Source: Rhizobiaceae bacterium
GTDB lineage: Bacteria; Pseudomonadota; Alphaproteobacteria; Rhizobiales; Rhizobiaceae
Length of the DNA: 5,035 bases
Reading direction: 5' to 3'
Assembly: GCA_028865845.1 (NCBI GenBank)
Contig: JAGWJK010000420.1
Location: forward strand, 1 to 5,035
How positions within the stretch are numbered: position 1 is the stretch's first letter; the number at the start of each line of letters is the position of its first letter. The position numbers and the translations under genes are program-made. This document shows positions 1 to 4,976 of this stretch, in pieces. The notes beneath the pieces were generated by a model. The model was not told the DNA's origin, searched no databases, and saw only the letters and a list, made by a program, of their open reading frames with translations.

Positions 1-1
1 C

Positions 2-172
2 GCGGTCGGCGGCTATTCCGATCCGATGAAATCGGCTGGCGGGGCGGCCGTGCTCGGGCTGTTTGAAACCATGTGGGGCGCCTACGGCCCGTTCCTGTGG
101 CGCGATTTCGTTATCTTCACGCTGCTCGTCCTGCTGCTGGTGCTGAGCCGCCGCGAACGCGTGGTTCCTTAG
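2..172 (+). CDS. C-terminal fragment of a probable branched-chain amino acid ABC transporter permease (LivH-type)
   Basis: The reading frame is open from the left edge to a TAG at 170-172, giving 56 residues; the start lies outside the window. Visible are a glycine/alanine-rich stretch (AVGGYSDPMKSAGGAAVLGL), then FETMWGAYGPFLWRDFVIF, then a hydrophobic helix (FTLLVLLLVL), and a short basic tail ending RRERVVP. Permeases of the LivH/LivM family end in the same way: a Gly/Ala-rich segment, a short 'E..wgaY....wrD' loop, a last membrane helix and a basic cytoplasmic tail. Such proteins form the inner-membrane channel of high-affinity amino acid (or urea/amide) importers. The assignment rests on this pattern only, so the substrate cannot be given, and another polytopic membrane protein is possible. 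The gene converges on moaE, and its stop codon overlaps the left arm of the repeat that follows. Confidence 0.6.
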   Translation, partial: AVGGYSDPMKSAGGAAVLGLFETMWGAYGPFLWRDFVIFTLLVLLLVLSRRERVVP

Positions 173-269
173 AGCGGTTCAGCTTTTCACGGAAGCTGAG
201 AACCGCTCTATCCCTTTGCTTTTTCGCATTTCCGGACGGAAAACCGCTGCGCACTTTTCCTGGAATTGC
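171..269. repeat. Composite rhizobial intergenic palindromic repeat (RIME-like), two hairpins
   Basis: Two adjacent inverted repeats fill the whole gap between convergent genes. The first has perfect 10-bp arms, AGAGCGGTTC (171-180) and GAACCGCTCT (200-209), with an inner AGCTT/AAGCT pair (181-185/193-197) offset by a 2-base bulge. The second runs from GCA at 226 to TGC at 269; TTCC and GGAAAA on the left pair imperfectly with TTTTCC and GGAA on the right, around the core AAAACCGCTGCGCACTTTT (240-258). Elements of about 100 bp with two palindromes are known in rhizobia as RIME (Rhizobium-specific intergenic mosaic elements), and this sequence fits that pattern; the family name is from memory. 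The element touches the stop of the plus-strand gene and ends one base before the moaE stop. It may also act as a two-way transcription barrier, though no clear U-tract follows the stems. Confidence 0.75.
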
Positions 270-270
270 C

Positions 271-744
271 TTAGGACTTGTCGCCGCCGGCCCATTTCCG
301 GCGGGCGGTATCGTCTGCATCCTTGGCGGAAACCCATTCGCCTTCGACGCCATCGGTCCCATGTTCCTTTTTCCAGAAGGGGGCAGAGGTTTTCAGGAAA
401 TCCATGACGAAATGGGCGCCGTCGAAAGCGGCTTGCCGATGCTTGGCAGCGGCGATAACGAGAACGATGTTTTCGCCGGGCAGGATCTTGCCATAGCGAT
501 GGATGGCTGTGAGGCCGCGAAGCTCGAACCGCTCGATGGCGAGCTCCGCGATACGGCCGATCTCCGCTTCCGCCATGCCGGGATAGTGTTCCAACTCCAG
601 CGCACCGAGCGTTCCGCCTTCATCGCGGCAGAGGCCGGAGAAGGTGACGACGGCACCGATATCGTGGCGCCCATTCGTGACGCGGTCGATCTCGGCCTGC
701 AGGTCGAAGTCTTCGCGCTGAACTTTGACAAAGGCGGAGGTCAT
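271..744 (-). CDS. moaE: Molybdopterin synthase catalytic (large) subunit MoaE
   Basis: A 157-residue protein, close to the usual length of about 150. MoaE pairs with MoaD in a heterotetramer that puts two sulfurs onto precursor Z (cyclic pyranopterin monophosphate) to make molybdopterin in the cytoplasm. Family marks: the FSGLCRDE segment with Arg40, the LELEHYPGM strand (49-57), HRYGKILPGE (82-91), AAKHR with His102-Arg103, and FLKTSAPFWKKE (116-127) with Lys118 and Lys125, which align with the catalytic Lys119 and Lys126 of the E. coli enzyme. All key residues are therefore present. The ATG at 744 is 9 bp after the moaD stop; no strong Shine-Dalgarno is visible, which suggests translation coupled to moaD. 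The TAA at 271-273 lies directly beside the palindromic repeat. The gene is last in the pgsA-moaD-moaE run. Confidence 0.96.
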   Translation of the reverse strand: MTSAFVKVQREDFDLQAEIDRVTNGRHDIGAVVTFSGLCRDEGGTLGALELEHYPGMAEAEIGRIAELAIERFELRGLTAIHRYGKILPGENIVLVIAAAKHRQAAFDGAHFVMDFLKTSAPFWKKEHGTDGVEGEWVSAKDADDTARRKWAGGDKS

Positions 745-753
745 TGGCGGTCA

Positions 754-1008
754 TCACCCGCCGGTCATCGGCGGAAACAGTCCGATCTCGCGTGCGCCGG
801 CAATCGGTTCATCGTGATCGGCATGTTCCATGTTGATGGCGACGCGGATCGCCTCCGGAAACTGAAGTGCCGTCTCGTATTCCTCGCCCAAGGTCTTCAA
901 ATGACTCAGGAGATCGCCGACGGTCACGACATCGGCGGGCAGCGAAATCTCTTCCTCGGCCTTGCCGATCCGCTCGCGTACCCAGGCGAAATAGACGAGT
1001 TTCGTCAT
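754..1008 (-). CDS. moaD: Molybdopterin synthase sulfur carrier subunit MoaD
   Basis: A ubiquitin-fold protein of 84 residues from the ATG at 1008 (85 if the preceding GTG at 1011 is used); the E. coli protein has 81. It begins MTKLVYFAWVRERIG, the typical first beta strand and 'lr' turn, and ends GLFPPMTGG, the family's C-terminal tail with the exposed Gly-Gly. In this family the last glycine is adenylated and turned into a thiocarboxylate by MoeB and a sulfurtransferase, then inserted into MoaE to donate sulfur. The ATG overlaps the pgsA stop as TGATG, which points to translational coupling. I chose the ATG over the overlapping GTG because of this arrangement and codon preference; the GTG cannot be excluded. 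moaE follows 9 bp downstream, so the two subunits are made together. Confidence 0.94.
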   Translation of the reverse strand: MTKLVYFAWVRERIGKAEEEISLPADVVTVGDLLSHLKTLGEEYETALQFPEAIRVAINMEHADHDEPIAGAREIGLFPPMTGG

Positions 1009-1595
1009 CACTCTTCGTCCACGATGTGTTTAAGACCGGCGCGGAAATAGTCGTAGCCGCTGTACATCGTCAAAAGCGCGGCGATCCACAGCAGGATAAT
1101 GCCCATCTCGGTGGTATAGGGCAACACCTTGTCGCCCGCCGGTCCGGCCAGCAGGAAGGCGATGGCGACGAGCTGCGCGGTGGTCTTCCATTTCGCAATG
1201 CGAGTGACGGGGACGCTGACCTTCAGCGCCGCCAGATATTCCCGCAATCCCGAGACCAGGATTTCGCGGCAAAGGATGATGATGGCCGCCCACAGCGACC
1301 AGCCGGCGATCGTGCCGTCGGCGGCGACCAAGAGCAGGATCGAGGCGACCAGAAGCTTGTCGGCGATCGGGTCCAGCATGCGCCCGATGTTCGAGGTCTG
1401 GTTCCAGATACGCGCCAGATAGCCGTCCAGAAAATCGGTGATCGAGGCGATGACGAAGATCCACAACGCCACCCATCGGGCAAAGTCGGAACTATCCAGC
1501 TTGCCCTCGATGAAAAAGCACAGGACGATCAACGGTACGCAGAGAATGCGGCCATAGGTGAGCAGGTTGGGGATGCTGTATGCGCGCGAAGCCAT
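1008..1595 (-). CDS. pgsA: CDP-diacylglycerol--glycerol-3-phosphate 3-phosphatidyltransferase PgsA
   Basis: An integral inner-membrane enzyme that joins CDP-diacylglycerol to glycerol-3-phosphate, giving phosphatidylglycerophosphate, the committed step to phosphatidylglycerol and cardiolipin. The CDP-alcohol phosphatidyltransferase signature D-x2-D-G-x2-A-R-x8-G-x3-D-x3-D is complete: with Met1 at 1595 it is D54, D57, G58, A61, R62, G71, D75, D79. Several hydrophobic segments follow (about 17-29, 41-53, 82-93, 96-110, 129-141, 155-170). The N-terminus MASRAYSIPNLLTYGRI is the usual start of such proteins ('iPNllT..Ri'), giving 195 residues. The frame stays open upstream to tandem ATGs at 1658 and 1655, which would add 21 or 20 hydrophilic residues. 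GGAG lies 4 nt before the 1655 ATG, while the site before 1595 is weak, so the start is not settled. The stop overlaps the moaD start. Confidence 0.93.
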   Translation of the reverse strand: MASRAYSIPNLLTYGRILCVPLIVLCFFIEGKLDSSDFARWVALWIFVIASITDFLDGYLARIWNQTSNIGRMLDPIADKLLVASILLLVAADGTIAGWSLWAAIIILCREILVSGLREYLAALKVSVPVTRIAKWKTTAQLVAIAFLLAGPAGDKVLPYTTEMGIILLWIAALLTMYSGYDYFRAGLKHIVDEE

Positions 1596-1677
1596 GGATA
1601 TCGTTTCGTTTCGGTTGTCCTGCCAGCTCAGTATGGCGTCATCTCTGCGCGCCATCATGCTCCAGCTATTTGATTTA

Positions 1678-1722
1678 GCATGATCTTATCCAAAAACCGC
1701 TCCGCACTTTTTGAGACCATGC
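1678..1722. repeat. Second copy of the rhizobial palindromic repeat core
   Basis: An imperfect palindrome with arms GCATGATCT (from 1678) and AGACCATGC (to 1722), flanking AAAAACCGCTCCGCACTTTTT (1692-1712). The core matches the one at 240-258 (AAAACCGCT, one differing base, CGCACTTTT) in the same orientation, so the two are members of one dispersed family, while the arms differ (GCATGATC here, GCATTTCC there). Such elements are common between genes in rhizobia. It lies just upstream of pgsA, where the hairpin would fall in the 5' leader of any transcript arriving from uvrC or from a promoter near 1750. Confidence 0.7.
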
Positions 1723-1725
1723 CTT

Positions 1726-1754
1726 AGATGACGGTGTCGGGACCTTAGCGTCAA
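1726..1754 (-). promoter_or_regulatory. Weak candidate promoter for pgsA-moaD-moaE
   Basis: On the minus strand TTGACG (1754-1749) matches the -35 consensus well and is preceded by G, giving GTTGAC against the rhizobial CTTGAC. With a 17-base spacer the -10 would be TCATCT (1731-1726), a poor match. It lies in the only gap upstream of pgsA. The -35 is good, the -10 is not, so this is a low-confidence call. Confidence 0.22.
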
Positions 1755-1780
1755 CATTGTTTCCGTTTTTTCACCGTCAT
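1728..1780. repeat. 9-bp perfect inverted repeat with 35-bp spacer
   Basis: ATGACGGTG (1728-1736) is the exact reverse complement of CACCGTCAT (1772-1780). The arms enclose the TTGACG hexamer and a T6 run (1766-1771). The wide spacing fits neither a simple hairpin terminator nor a compact operator. It could be two half-sites for a regulator acting on pgsA, or the base of a longer stem in the uvrC 3' region. Chance is also possible for 9 bp in a 200-bp region, though not very likely. Confidence 0.5.
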
Positions 1781-1806
1781 TGCGTGGAATTTGCGACCAG
1801 CTGTTT

Positions 1807-3849
1807 TTATTTCGCGGCATCCTCGTGGAAGTGGTTGTAGACGAGTTTTGCCACGGCTTCCGATATGCCCTCGACGGCCAGGAGATCCGACAACGCCGCC
1901 CGCGACACCGCTTTCGCCGTGCCGAAATGCTGAAGCAGCGCCCGTTTGCGCGAAGGCCCGATGCCGCCGATTTCGTCCAGCGGGTTCTTCACCATCTCCT
2001 TCTTGCGCCTTGCTCGGTGCGAACCGATCGCGAAGCGATGCGCCTCATCGCGCATGCGCTGGATGAAATACAGCACCGGGTCGCGTGGCGGCAGGGTAAA
2101 GCTTTCGTGGTCCGGCGGGAAGAAGCGCTCGCGGCCTGCGTCGCGGTCGACACCCTTGGCGACGCCGATGGCGATGACGCTGTCGGTGATGCCGAGGTCT
2201 TCAAGGATGGCGCGCACCGCCGTCATCTGGCCCTGACCGCCGTCGATGAGGATGATATCAGGCCAGGCGGGGAAGGGCCGGTCGGCGGCGTCGACTGTCG
2301 TCGCTTCGGCATCGAGACTGCGGTCCGGCTTGCCTTCTTCCTTCAACAGCCGCGAAAAACGGCGCGTCATCACTTCGCGCATCATGCCGAAGTCGTCGCC
2401 GGGCGTGATGTCGGTCGATTTGATATTGAACTTGCGATACTGGCCTTTGACAAAGCCTTCCGGGCCCGCCACGACCATGCCACCAACCGCATTCGTGCCC
2501 ATGATATGCGAGTTATCGTAGATTTCGATGCGCTGCGGCACGTAAGGAAGCTTGAACGTTTCCTTGAAGCCCTCGAGCAGGCGTGACTGCGATGCGGTTT
2601 CGGCAAGCTTGCGGCCATGGGCTTCGCGGGCATTGGCGACGACGTGGTCGACCAGGTCGCGCTTCTCGCCGCGTTGCGGCACCAGGATCGACACCTTGTG
2701 CCCGGCCTTTTCGCCGAGTGCCGCCGCCAGCAACTCGATCTCTTCCACGGTCTCCGAAAGCAGGATCTGCTTCGGCACCGGCTTGTCGTCATAAAATTGC
2801 GCGAGGAAGGCATTGAGCACCTCCGCACCCGACAGCGACGGATCGGCCTTCGGGAAGTAAGCGCGGTTGCCCCAGTTCTGCCCGGTGCGGAAGAAGAAGA
2901 CCTGAATGCAGGAGATGCCGCCCTCATGATGGATAGCAAAGACATCGGCCTCTTCGACGCCGGCGGGATTGATGCCCTGATGGCTCTGGACATGCGATAG
3001 CGCCGCCAGCCGGTCCCGGAAGACCGCGGCGCGCTCAAAATCCAGATCTTCGGCGGCTTCGTTCATGGCCTCGGCCATGTGCGCCTTGACGTTCTGGCTC
3101 TTGCCCGACAGGAAATCCTTTGCCTCCTGTACCAGCTCGGCATAGCCCTGGTCGCTGATCTCATGGGTGCACGGCCCGGAACAGCGCTTGATCTGGTAGA
3201 GCAGGCAGGGGCGGGTGCGCGTTTCGAAAACGCTGTCGGTGCAGGTGCGGATGAGGAAGGCGCGCTGCAGCGAGTTGATGGTGCGGCCGACGGCGCCGGC
3301 CGAGGCGAAGGGGCCGAAATACTCACCCTTGCGGGCGCGGGCGCCGCGATGCTTGAAAATCGCCGGTGCGCGATGGTCACCGGTAATGAGAATATACGGG
3401 AACGACTTGTCATCCCGCAGCAAGACATTGAAACGCGGCCGTAAGCGCTTGATGAGATTCGCTTCCAGCAGCAGCGCTTCGGTCTCGGTGCGGGTGGTCA
3501 CGAACTCCATGTTCGCGGTTTCGCGCACCATGCGGGCGATGCGGTTGGAGTGCACCCGGCCCATGGCATAGTTGGCGACACGCTTCTTCAGGCTGCGGGC
3601 CTTGCCGACATAGAGTACGTCGCCGGCCTCGTTGAACATGCGGTAGACGCCGGGGCTGTTCGGCAACCGCTTGACGAATTCGGCGATCAGTTCGGCGCCT
3701 CTGAGGCCGCTCTCGTTCTTGCCGCCTTCATTCCAGTCGACCGGCGCAACGGGGGACGCGCCGGCATCGGATTCCACTTCGATGTCGTCTTCAGTCTCAT
3801 CCGATTCGTCATAGAGAACGCCGCCGTCAGGCAGCTTTCGTCCGTTCAT
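1807..3849 (-). CDS. uvrC: Excinuclease ABC subunit C (UvrC)
   Basis: A 680-residue protein that makes the two incisions around a DNA lesion after UvrA-UvrB damage recognition. Domain order is complete. The GIY-YIG nuclease (about 62-145) has PGVYR, VLYVGKA with Tyr80, then Arg90, Glu129 and Asn141, spaced as in the family, for the 3' cut. Cys203, 215, 223 and 227 have the 12/8/4 spacing of the E. coli UvrC iron-sulfur cysteines (154, 166, 174, 178). A UVR motif (about 248-283) binds UvrB. The RNase H-like domain (about 438-615) has Asp445 in IYDNSH, Asp536 in LIDGGQGQ and His604 in DEAHRFAIG, for the 5' cut. Two helix-hairpin-helix motifs close it (626-645, 656-675). It exceeds the 610-residue E. 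coli protein by an N-terminal extension of about 48 residues, acidic at 14-28, and a linker at about 506-528. The ATG overlaps the upstream SDR stop (ATGA); GGAG lies 8 nt before it. Confidence 0.98.
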   Translation of the reverse strand: MNGRKLPDGGVLYDESDETEDDIEVESDAGASPVAPVDWNEGGKNESGLRGAELIAEFVKRLPNSPGVYRMFNEAGDVLYVGKARSLKKRVANYAMGRVHSNRIARMVRETANMEFVTTRTETEALLLEANLIKRLRPRFNVLLRDDKSFPYILITGDHRAPAIFKHRGARARKGEYFGPFASAGAVGRTINSLQRAFLIRTCTDSVFETRTRPCLLYQIKRCSGPCTHEISDQGYAELVQEAKDFLSGKSQNVKAHMAEAMNEAAEDLDFERAAVFRDRLAALSHVQSHQGINPAGVEEADVFAIHHEGGISCIQVFFFRTGQNWGNRAYFPKADPSLSGAEVLNAFLAQFYDDKPVPKQILLSETVEEIELLAAALGEKAGHKVSILVPQRGEKRDLVDHVVANAREAHGRKLAETASQSRLLEGFKETFKLPYVPQRIEIYDNSHIMGTNAVGGMVVAGPEGFVKGQYRKFNIKSTDITPGDDFGMMREVMTRRFSRLLKEEGKPDRSLDAEATTVDAADRPFPAWPDIILIDGGQGQMTAVRAILEDLGITDSVIAIGVAKGVDRDAGRERFFPPDHESFTLPPRDPVLYFIQRMRDEAHRFAIGSHRARRKKEMVKNPLDEIGGIGPSRKRALLQHFGTAKAVSRAALSDLLAVEGISEAVAKLVYNHFHEDAAK

Positions 3850-4613
3850 TCCATGCTCTCCGATACGTCGGGCGTTTCCCAGGCAAGGTGCTGGCCGCCA
3901 TCGAGCGCTATCATTTGGCCCGTGATCGAAGGCGTGTCAAAAAGAAAGCGGATGGTGCGGCCGAATTCCCCAAGCTCCGGACCTGCCTTCAATATCAGCC
4001 CGTCGATCTGCGCCTGGAAGTCTTCCTCCGACTGCCGGACGCTGCGCACCGTCGGTCCCGGGCCGATGGCATTGACCCGGATGCGCGGCGCAAAGCTCTG
4101 AGCCATCGTCTGGGTCGCGGTCCACAGCGCCGCCTTGGACAGGGTATAGGAATAAAAGCGGGGATTGAGCGCCCAGACACGCTGGTCGACCATATTGACG
4201 ATCAGTCCGGGGATATCGGCTGGAAGCTGCTGCGCGAAATCGGCGGCGAGAATCGAGGGCGCGCGAACATGAACGGCGAAGTGCGCTTCGAAGGCTTCCG
4301 CGTCGAACCGGTCGGCGGTGTCGTTCTGAAAAACCGAGGCATTGTTGACCAGCAAATCCAGTGGTCCGAGCTCGGAAACCACCCGCTGAATGAGGGTCGA
4401 CGTCTCGGCCGAATTTCGCAGGTCGGCCTTGATCGCAATTGCCTTTTTGCCTTCTTGCCGCAATTTCGCCACAAGTTCCGCAGCTTCCGCGAGCGATTGA
4501 TTGGCATGCACCGCGACCGCAAAGCCGTTAGCCGACAAATCCTCTGCGATTGCCCGGCCTATTCTTTTAGAAGCACCTGATATCAAGGCGGTGCGCAGTT
4601 TTTCCTGGCTCAA
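3846..4613 (-). CDS. SDR-family oxidoreductase resembling pteridine reductase (PTR1/FolM-like)
   Basis: A 255-residue classical short-chain dehydrogenase/reductase. The Rossmann glycine motif is [12 protein letters not shown] (12-23), the beta-4 motif NNAS is at 90-93, and the active site YTLSK gives Tyr156 and Lys160. The usual catalytic Ser is replaced: the strand reads IVNMVD with Asp143, 13 residues before Tyr156. PTR1 of Leishmania and FolM of E. coli also use Asp here, with the same spacing. Arg17 in the 'KRIG' turn, the VHxNxS turn (35-40) that suits NADPH, and Phe95 after NNAS (as Phe113 in PTR1) agree. I infer an NADPH-dependent reductase, perhaps of dihydropteridines or dihydromonapterin; the substrate is unproven. 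The start is TTG at 4613: AAAAGG sits 7 nt upstream, an in-frame stop lies just beyond, and a later start would lose the first Rossmann strand. It overlaps uvrC by 4 bp, so the two are probably co-translated. Confidence 0.88.
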   Translation of the reverse strand: MSQEKLRTALISGASKRIGRAIAEDLSANGFAVAVHANQSLAEAAELVAKLRQEGKKAIAIKADLRNSAETSTLIQRVVSELGPLDLLVNNASVFQNDTADRFDAEAFEAHFAVHVRAPSILAADFAQQLPADIPGLIVNMVDQRVWALNPRFYSYTLSKAALWTATQTMAQSFAPRIRVNAIGPGPTVRSVRQSEEDFQAQIDGLILKAGPELGEFGRTIRFLFDTPSITGQMIALDGGQHLAWETPDVSESME

Positions 4614-4625
4614 GATGTTGCCTTT
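4614..4625 (-). promoter_or_regulatory. Ribosome binding site supporting a TTG start of the SDR gene
   Basis: Reading the minus strand, AAAAGG is followed by seven bases (CAACATC) and then TTG at 4613-4611. No in-frame ATG or GTG lies between this and the upstream in-frame TAA at 4637-4635. The good spacing and the need to keep the N-terminal Rossmann strand decide the start. Confidence 0.6.
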
Positions 4626-4651
4626 TGCTCGCCGTTACCCAACTAGACCTC

Positions 4652-4681
4652 ATATAGGGCGTCGATACACCATATGAAAAG
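4652..4681 (-). promoter_or_regulatory. Candidate sigma-70 promoter for SDR-uvrC
   Basis: On the minus strand the -10 hexamer CTATAT (4657-4652) matches exactly the -10 I recall for rhizobial housekeeping promoters (CTTGAC-N17-CTATAT). The -35 would be CTTTTC (4681-4676), 4 of 6 matches, with an 18-base spacer. The inferred start of transcription near 4645 leaves a leader of about 30 nt before the TTG. The -35 half abuts the inverted repeat at 4682-4702. Confidence 0.4.
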
Positions 4682-4702
4682 GTGCTTTCACGGAGAGAGC
4701 AC
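4682..4702. repeat. Inverted repeat, 8-bp arms
   Basis: GTGCTTTC (4682-4689) and GAGAGCAC (4695-4702) pair around ACGGA, with one G-T wobble. The repeat lies immediately upstream of the candidate SDR -35 element, so it could be a regulator site or a small hairpin. Confidence 0.5.
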
Positions 4703-4709
4703 TCACAAT

Positions 4710-4737
4710 CAACTATGTAAAACTTTAGATATAGTTG
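4710..4737. repeat. Inverted repeat, 7-bp perfect arms
   Basis: CAACTAT (4710-4716) is the exact reverse complement of ATAGTTG (4731-4737), with a 14-base AT-rich spacer. It is the second of four inverted repeats in a row in the divergent region. Confidence 0.5.
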
Positions 4738-4759
4738 GATAAAAATAAGTATACGCGCT

Positions 4760-4780
4760 TTAACCAATCGTTATGGTTAA
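4760..4780. repeat. Inverted repeat TTAACCA-N7-TGGTTAA, possible operator
   Basis: TTAACCA (4760-4766) and TGGTTAA (4774-4780) are perfect arms around a 7-base spacer. The TTAACC half-site recalls the alphaproteobacterial cell-cycle regulator CtrA, whose usual site is TTAA-N7-TTAA as a direct repeat; here the halves are inverted and 13 bases separate the TTAA blocks, so the match is only partial. Another dimeric regulator is equally possible. Confidence 0.5.
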
Positions 4781-4789
4781 CAAATGGTC

Positions 4790-4807
4790 TGTTGCGATGA
4801 AGCAACA
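4790..4807. repeat. Inverted repeat TGTTGC-N6-GCAACA
   Basis: Perfect 6-bp arms (4790-4795 and 4802-4807) around GATGAA. An alternative pairing CGATG/CATCG (4795-4799/4806-4810) overlaps it. It is the fourth inverted repeat of the series and lies about 170 bp upstream of the plus-strand gene start. Confidence 0.5.
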
Positions 4808-4834
4808 TCGAAATTCAGCCACGTATGTGCCACA

Positions 4835-4844
4835 ATGATATCAT
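4835..4844. repeat. 10-bp perfect palindrome ATGATATCAT
   Basis: The ten bases equal their own reverse complement and lie within the AT-rich region, about 135 bp upstream of the plus-strand start codon. It could be a protein binding site; nothing else supports this. Confidence 0.35.
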
Positions 4845-4854
4845 ATTTTAGCTC

Positions 4855-4881
4855 TTCCAATTCCTCAATTGCATTCCAATT
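4855..4881 (+). repeat. Short direct repeat TTCCAATT
   Basis: TTCCAATT occurs at 4855-4862 and again at 4874-4881, a 19-bp period, with a further CAATT at 4866-4870. Spacing near two helical turns could suit tandem binding of an activator for the plus-strand gene, but the repeat is short and AT-rich. Confidence 0.3.
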
Positions 4882-4963
4882 TCAGTGTCGATCCGGGAGG
4901 GACATCTAGTAATTGCTCGTGGAGCTTCGAGGTCAACGAAAGTAGACGAAGAACACGAGACTG

Positions 4964-4970
4964 AAAGGAG
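4964..4970 (+). promoter_or_regulatory. Strong ribosome binding site of the exported protein gene
   Basis: AAAGGAG at 4964-4970 is followed by six bases (AAAAGT) and then ATG at 4977. It is the best Shine-Dalgarno in the window and suggests a highly translated product. Confidence 0.8.
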
Positions 4971-4976
4971 AAAAGT

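Larger units (their letters stand above)
1596..1806. other. Intergenic region between uvrC and pgsA
   Basis: A 211-bp gap on the leading side of pgsA and the trailing side of uvrC. Its pgsA-proximal part (1596-1658) may be coding if the longer pgsA start is used. It contains the repeat copy at 1678-1722, the inverted repeat 1728-1736/1772-1780, and a possible -35 element GTTGAC at 1755-1750 (minus strand) for pgsA transcription. I see no gene of its own and no convincing intrinsic terminator (stable stem plus U-run on the minus strand) after uvrC, so read-through from uvrC into pgsA is possible. Confidence 0.7.
4614..4976. other. AT-rich divergent intergenic region
   Basis: This 363-bp region lies between the minus-strand SDR-uvrC operon and a plus-strand exported protein gene. 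The part from about 4640 to 4885 is clearly richer in A and T than the coding sequence around it, while the last 90 bases are purine-rich and likely form the 5' leader of the plus-strand gene. It holds a candidate minus-strand promoter, four consecutive inverted repeats, a 10-bp palindrome and an 8-bp direct repeat, all listed separately. I see no convincing protein gene in it. A small RNA cannot be excluded. Confidence 0.75.

Noticed and set aside
73..1050. 325-residue plus-strand open frame antisense to moaE and moaD
   Set aside because: It runs over well-recognised moaE and moaD and the palindromic repeat; its protein shows no family features. Long antisense frames are expected in GC-rich coding DNA.
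867..1673. 268-residue plus-strand open frame antisense to moaD and pgsA
   Set aside because: The translation is Arg/Asp/Gln-rich and low in complexity, as expected from the antisense of a GC-rich gene; pgsA has the full family signature on the other strand.
1766..1806. Possible rho-independent terminator after uvrC
   Set aside because: A T6 run lies on the plus strand, which is an A-run on the uvrC transcript, and no compact GC stem followed by U residues is found on the minus strand.
1780..2586. 268-residue plus-strand open frame antisense to the 3' part of uvrC
   Set aside because: It lies almost wholly over the UvrC nuclease and HhH domains; no recognisable domain in its own product.
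3888..4580. 230-residue plus-strand open frame antisense to the SDR gene
   Set aside because: It is a shadow of the SDR coding frame, with no membrane, signal or family features.
4567..4767. 66-residue minus-strand open frame in the divergent region
   Set aside because: It overlaps the SDR start in another frame and crosses the candidate promoter and AT-rich repeats; no ribosome binding site or family features were seen.
4734..4976. Plus-strand sigma-70 promoter for the exported protein gene
   Set aside because: No pair of hexamers with 16-18 base spacing matched well enough on both sides; several single half-matches (for example TTGGAT at 4734) lacked a partner.
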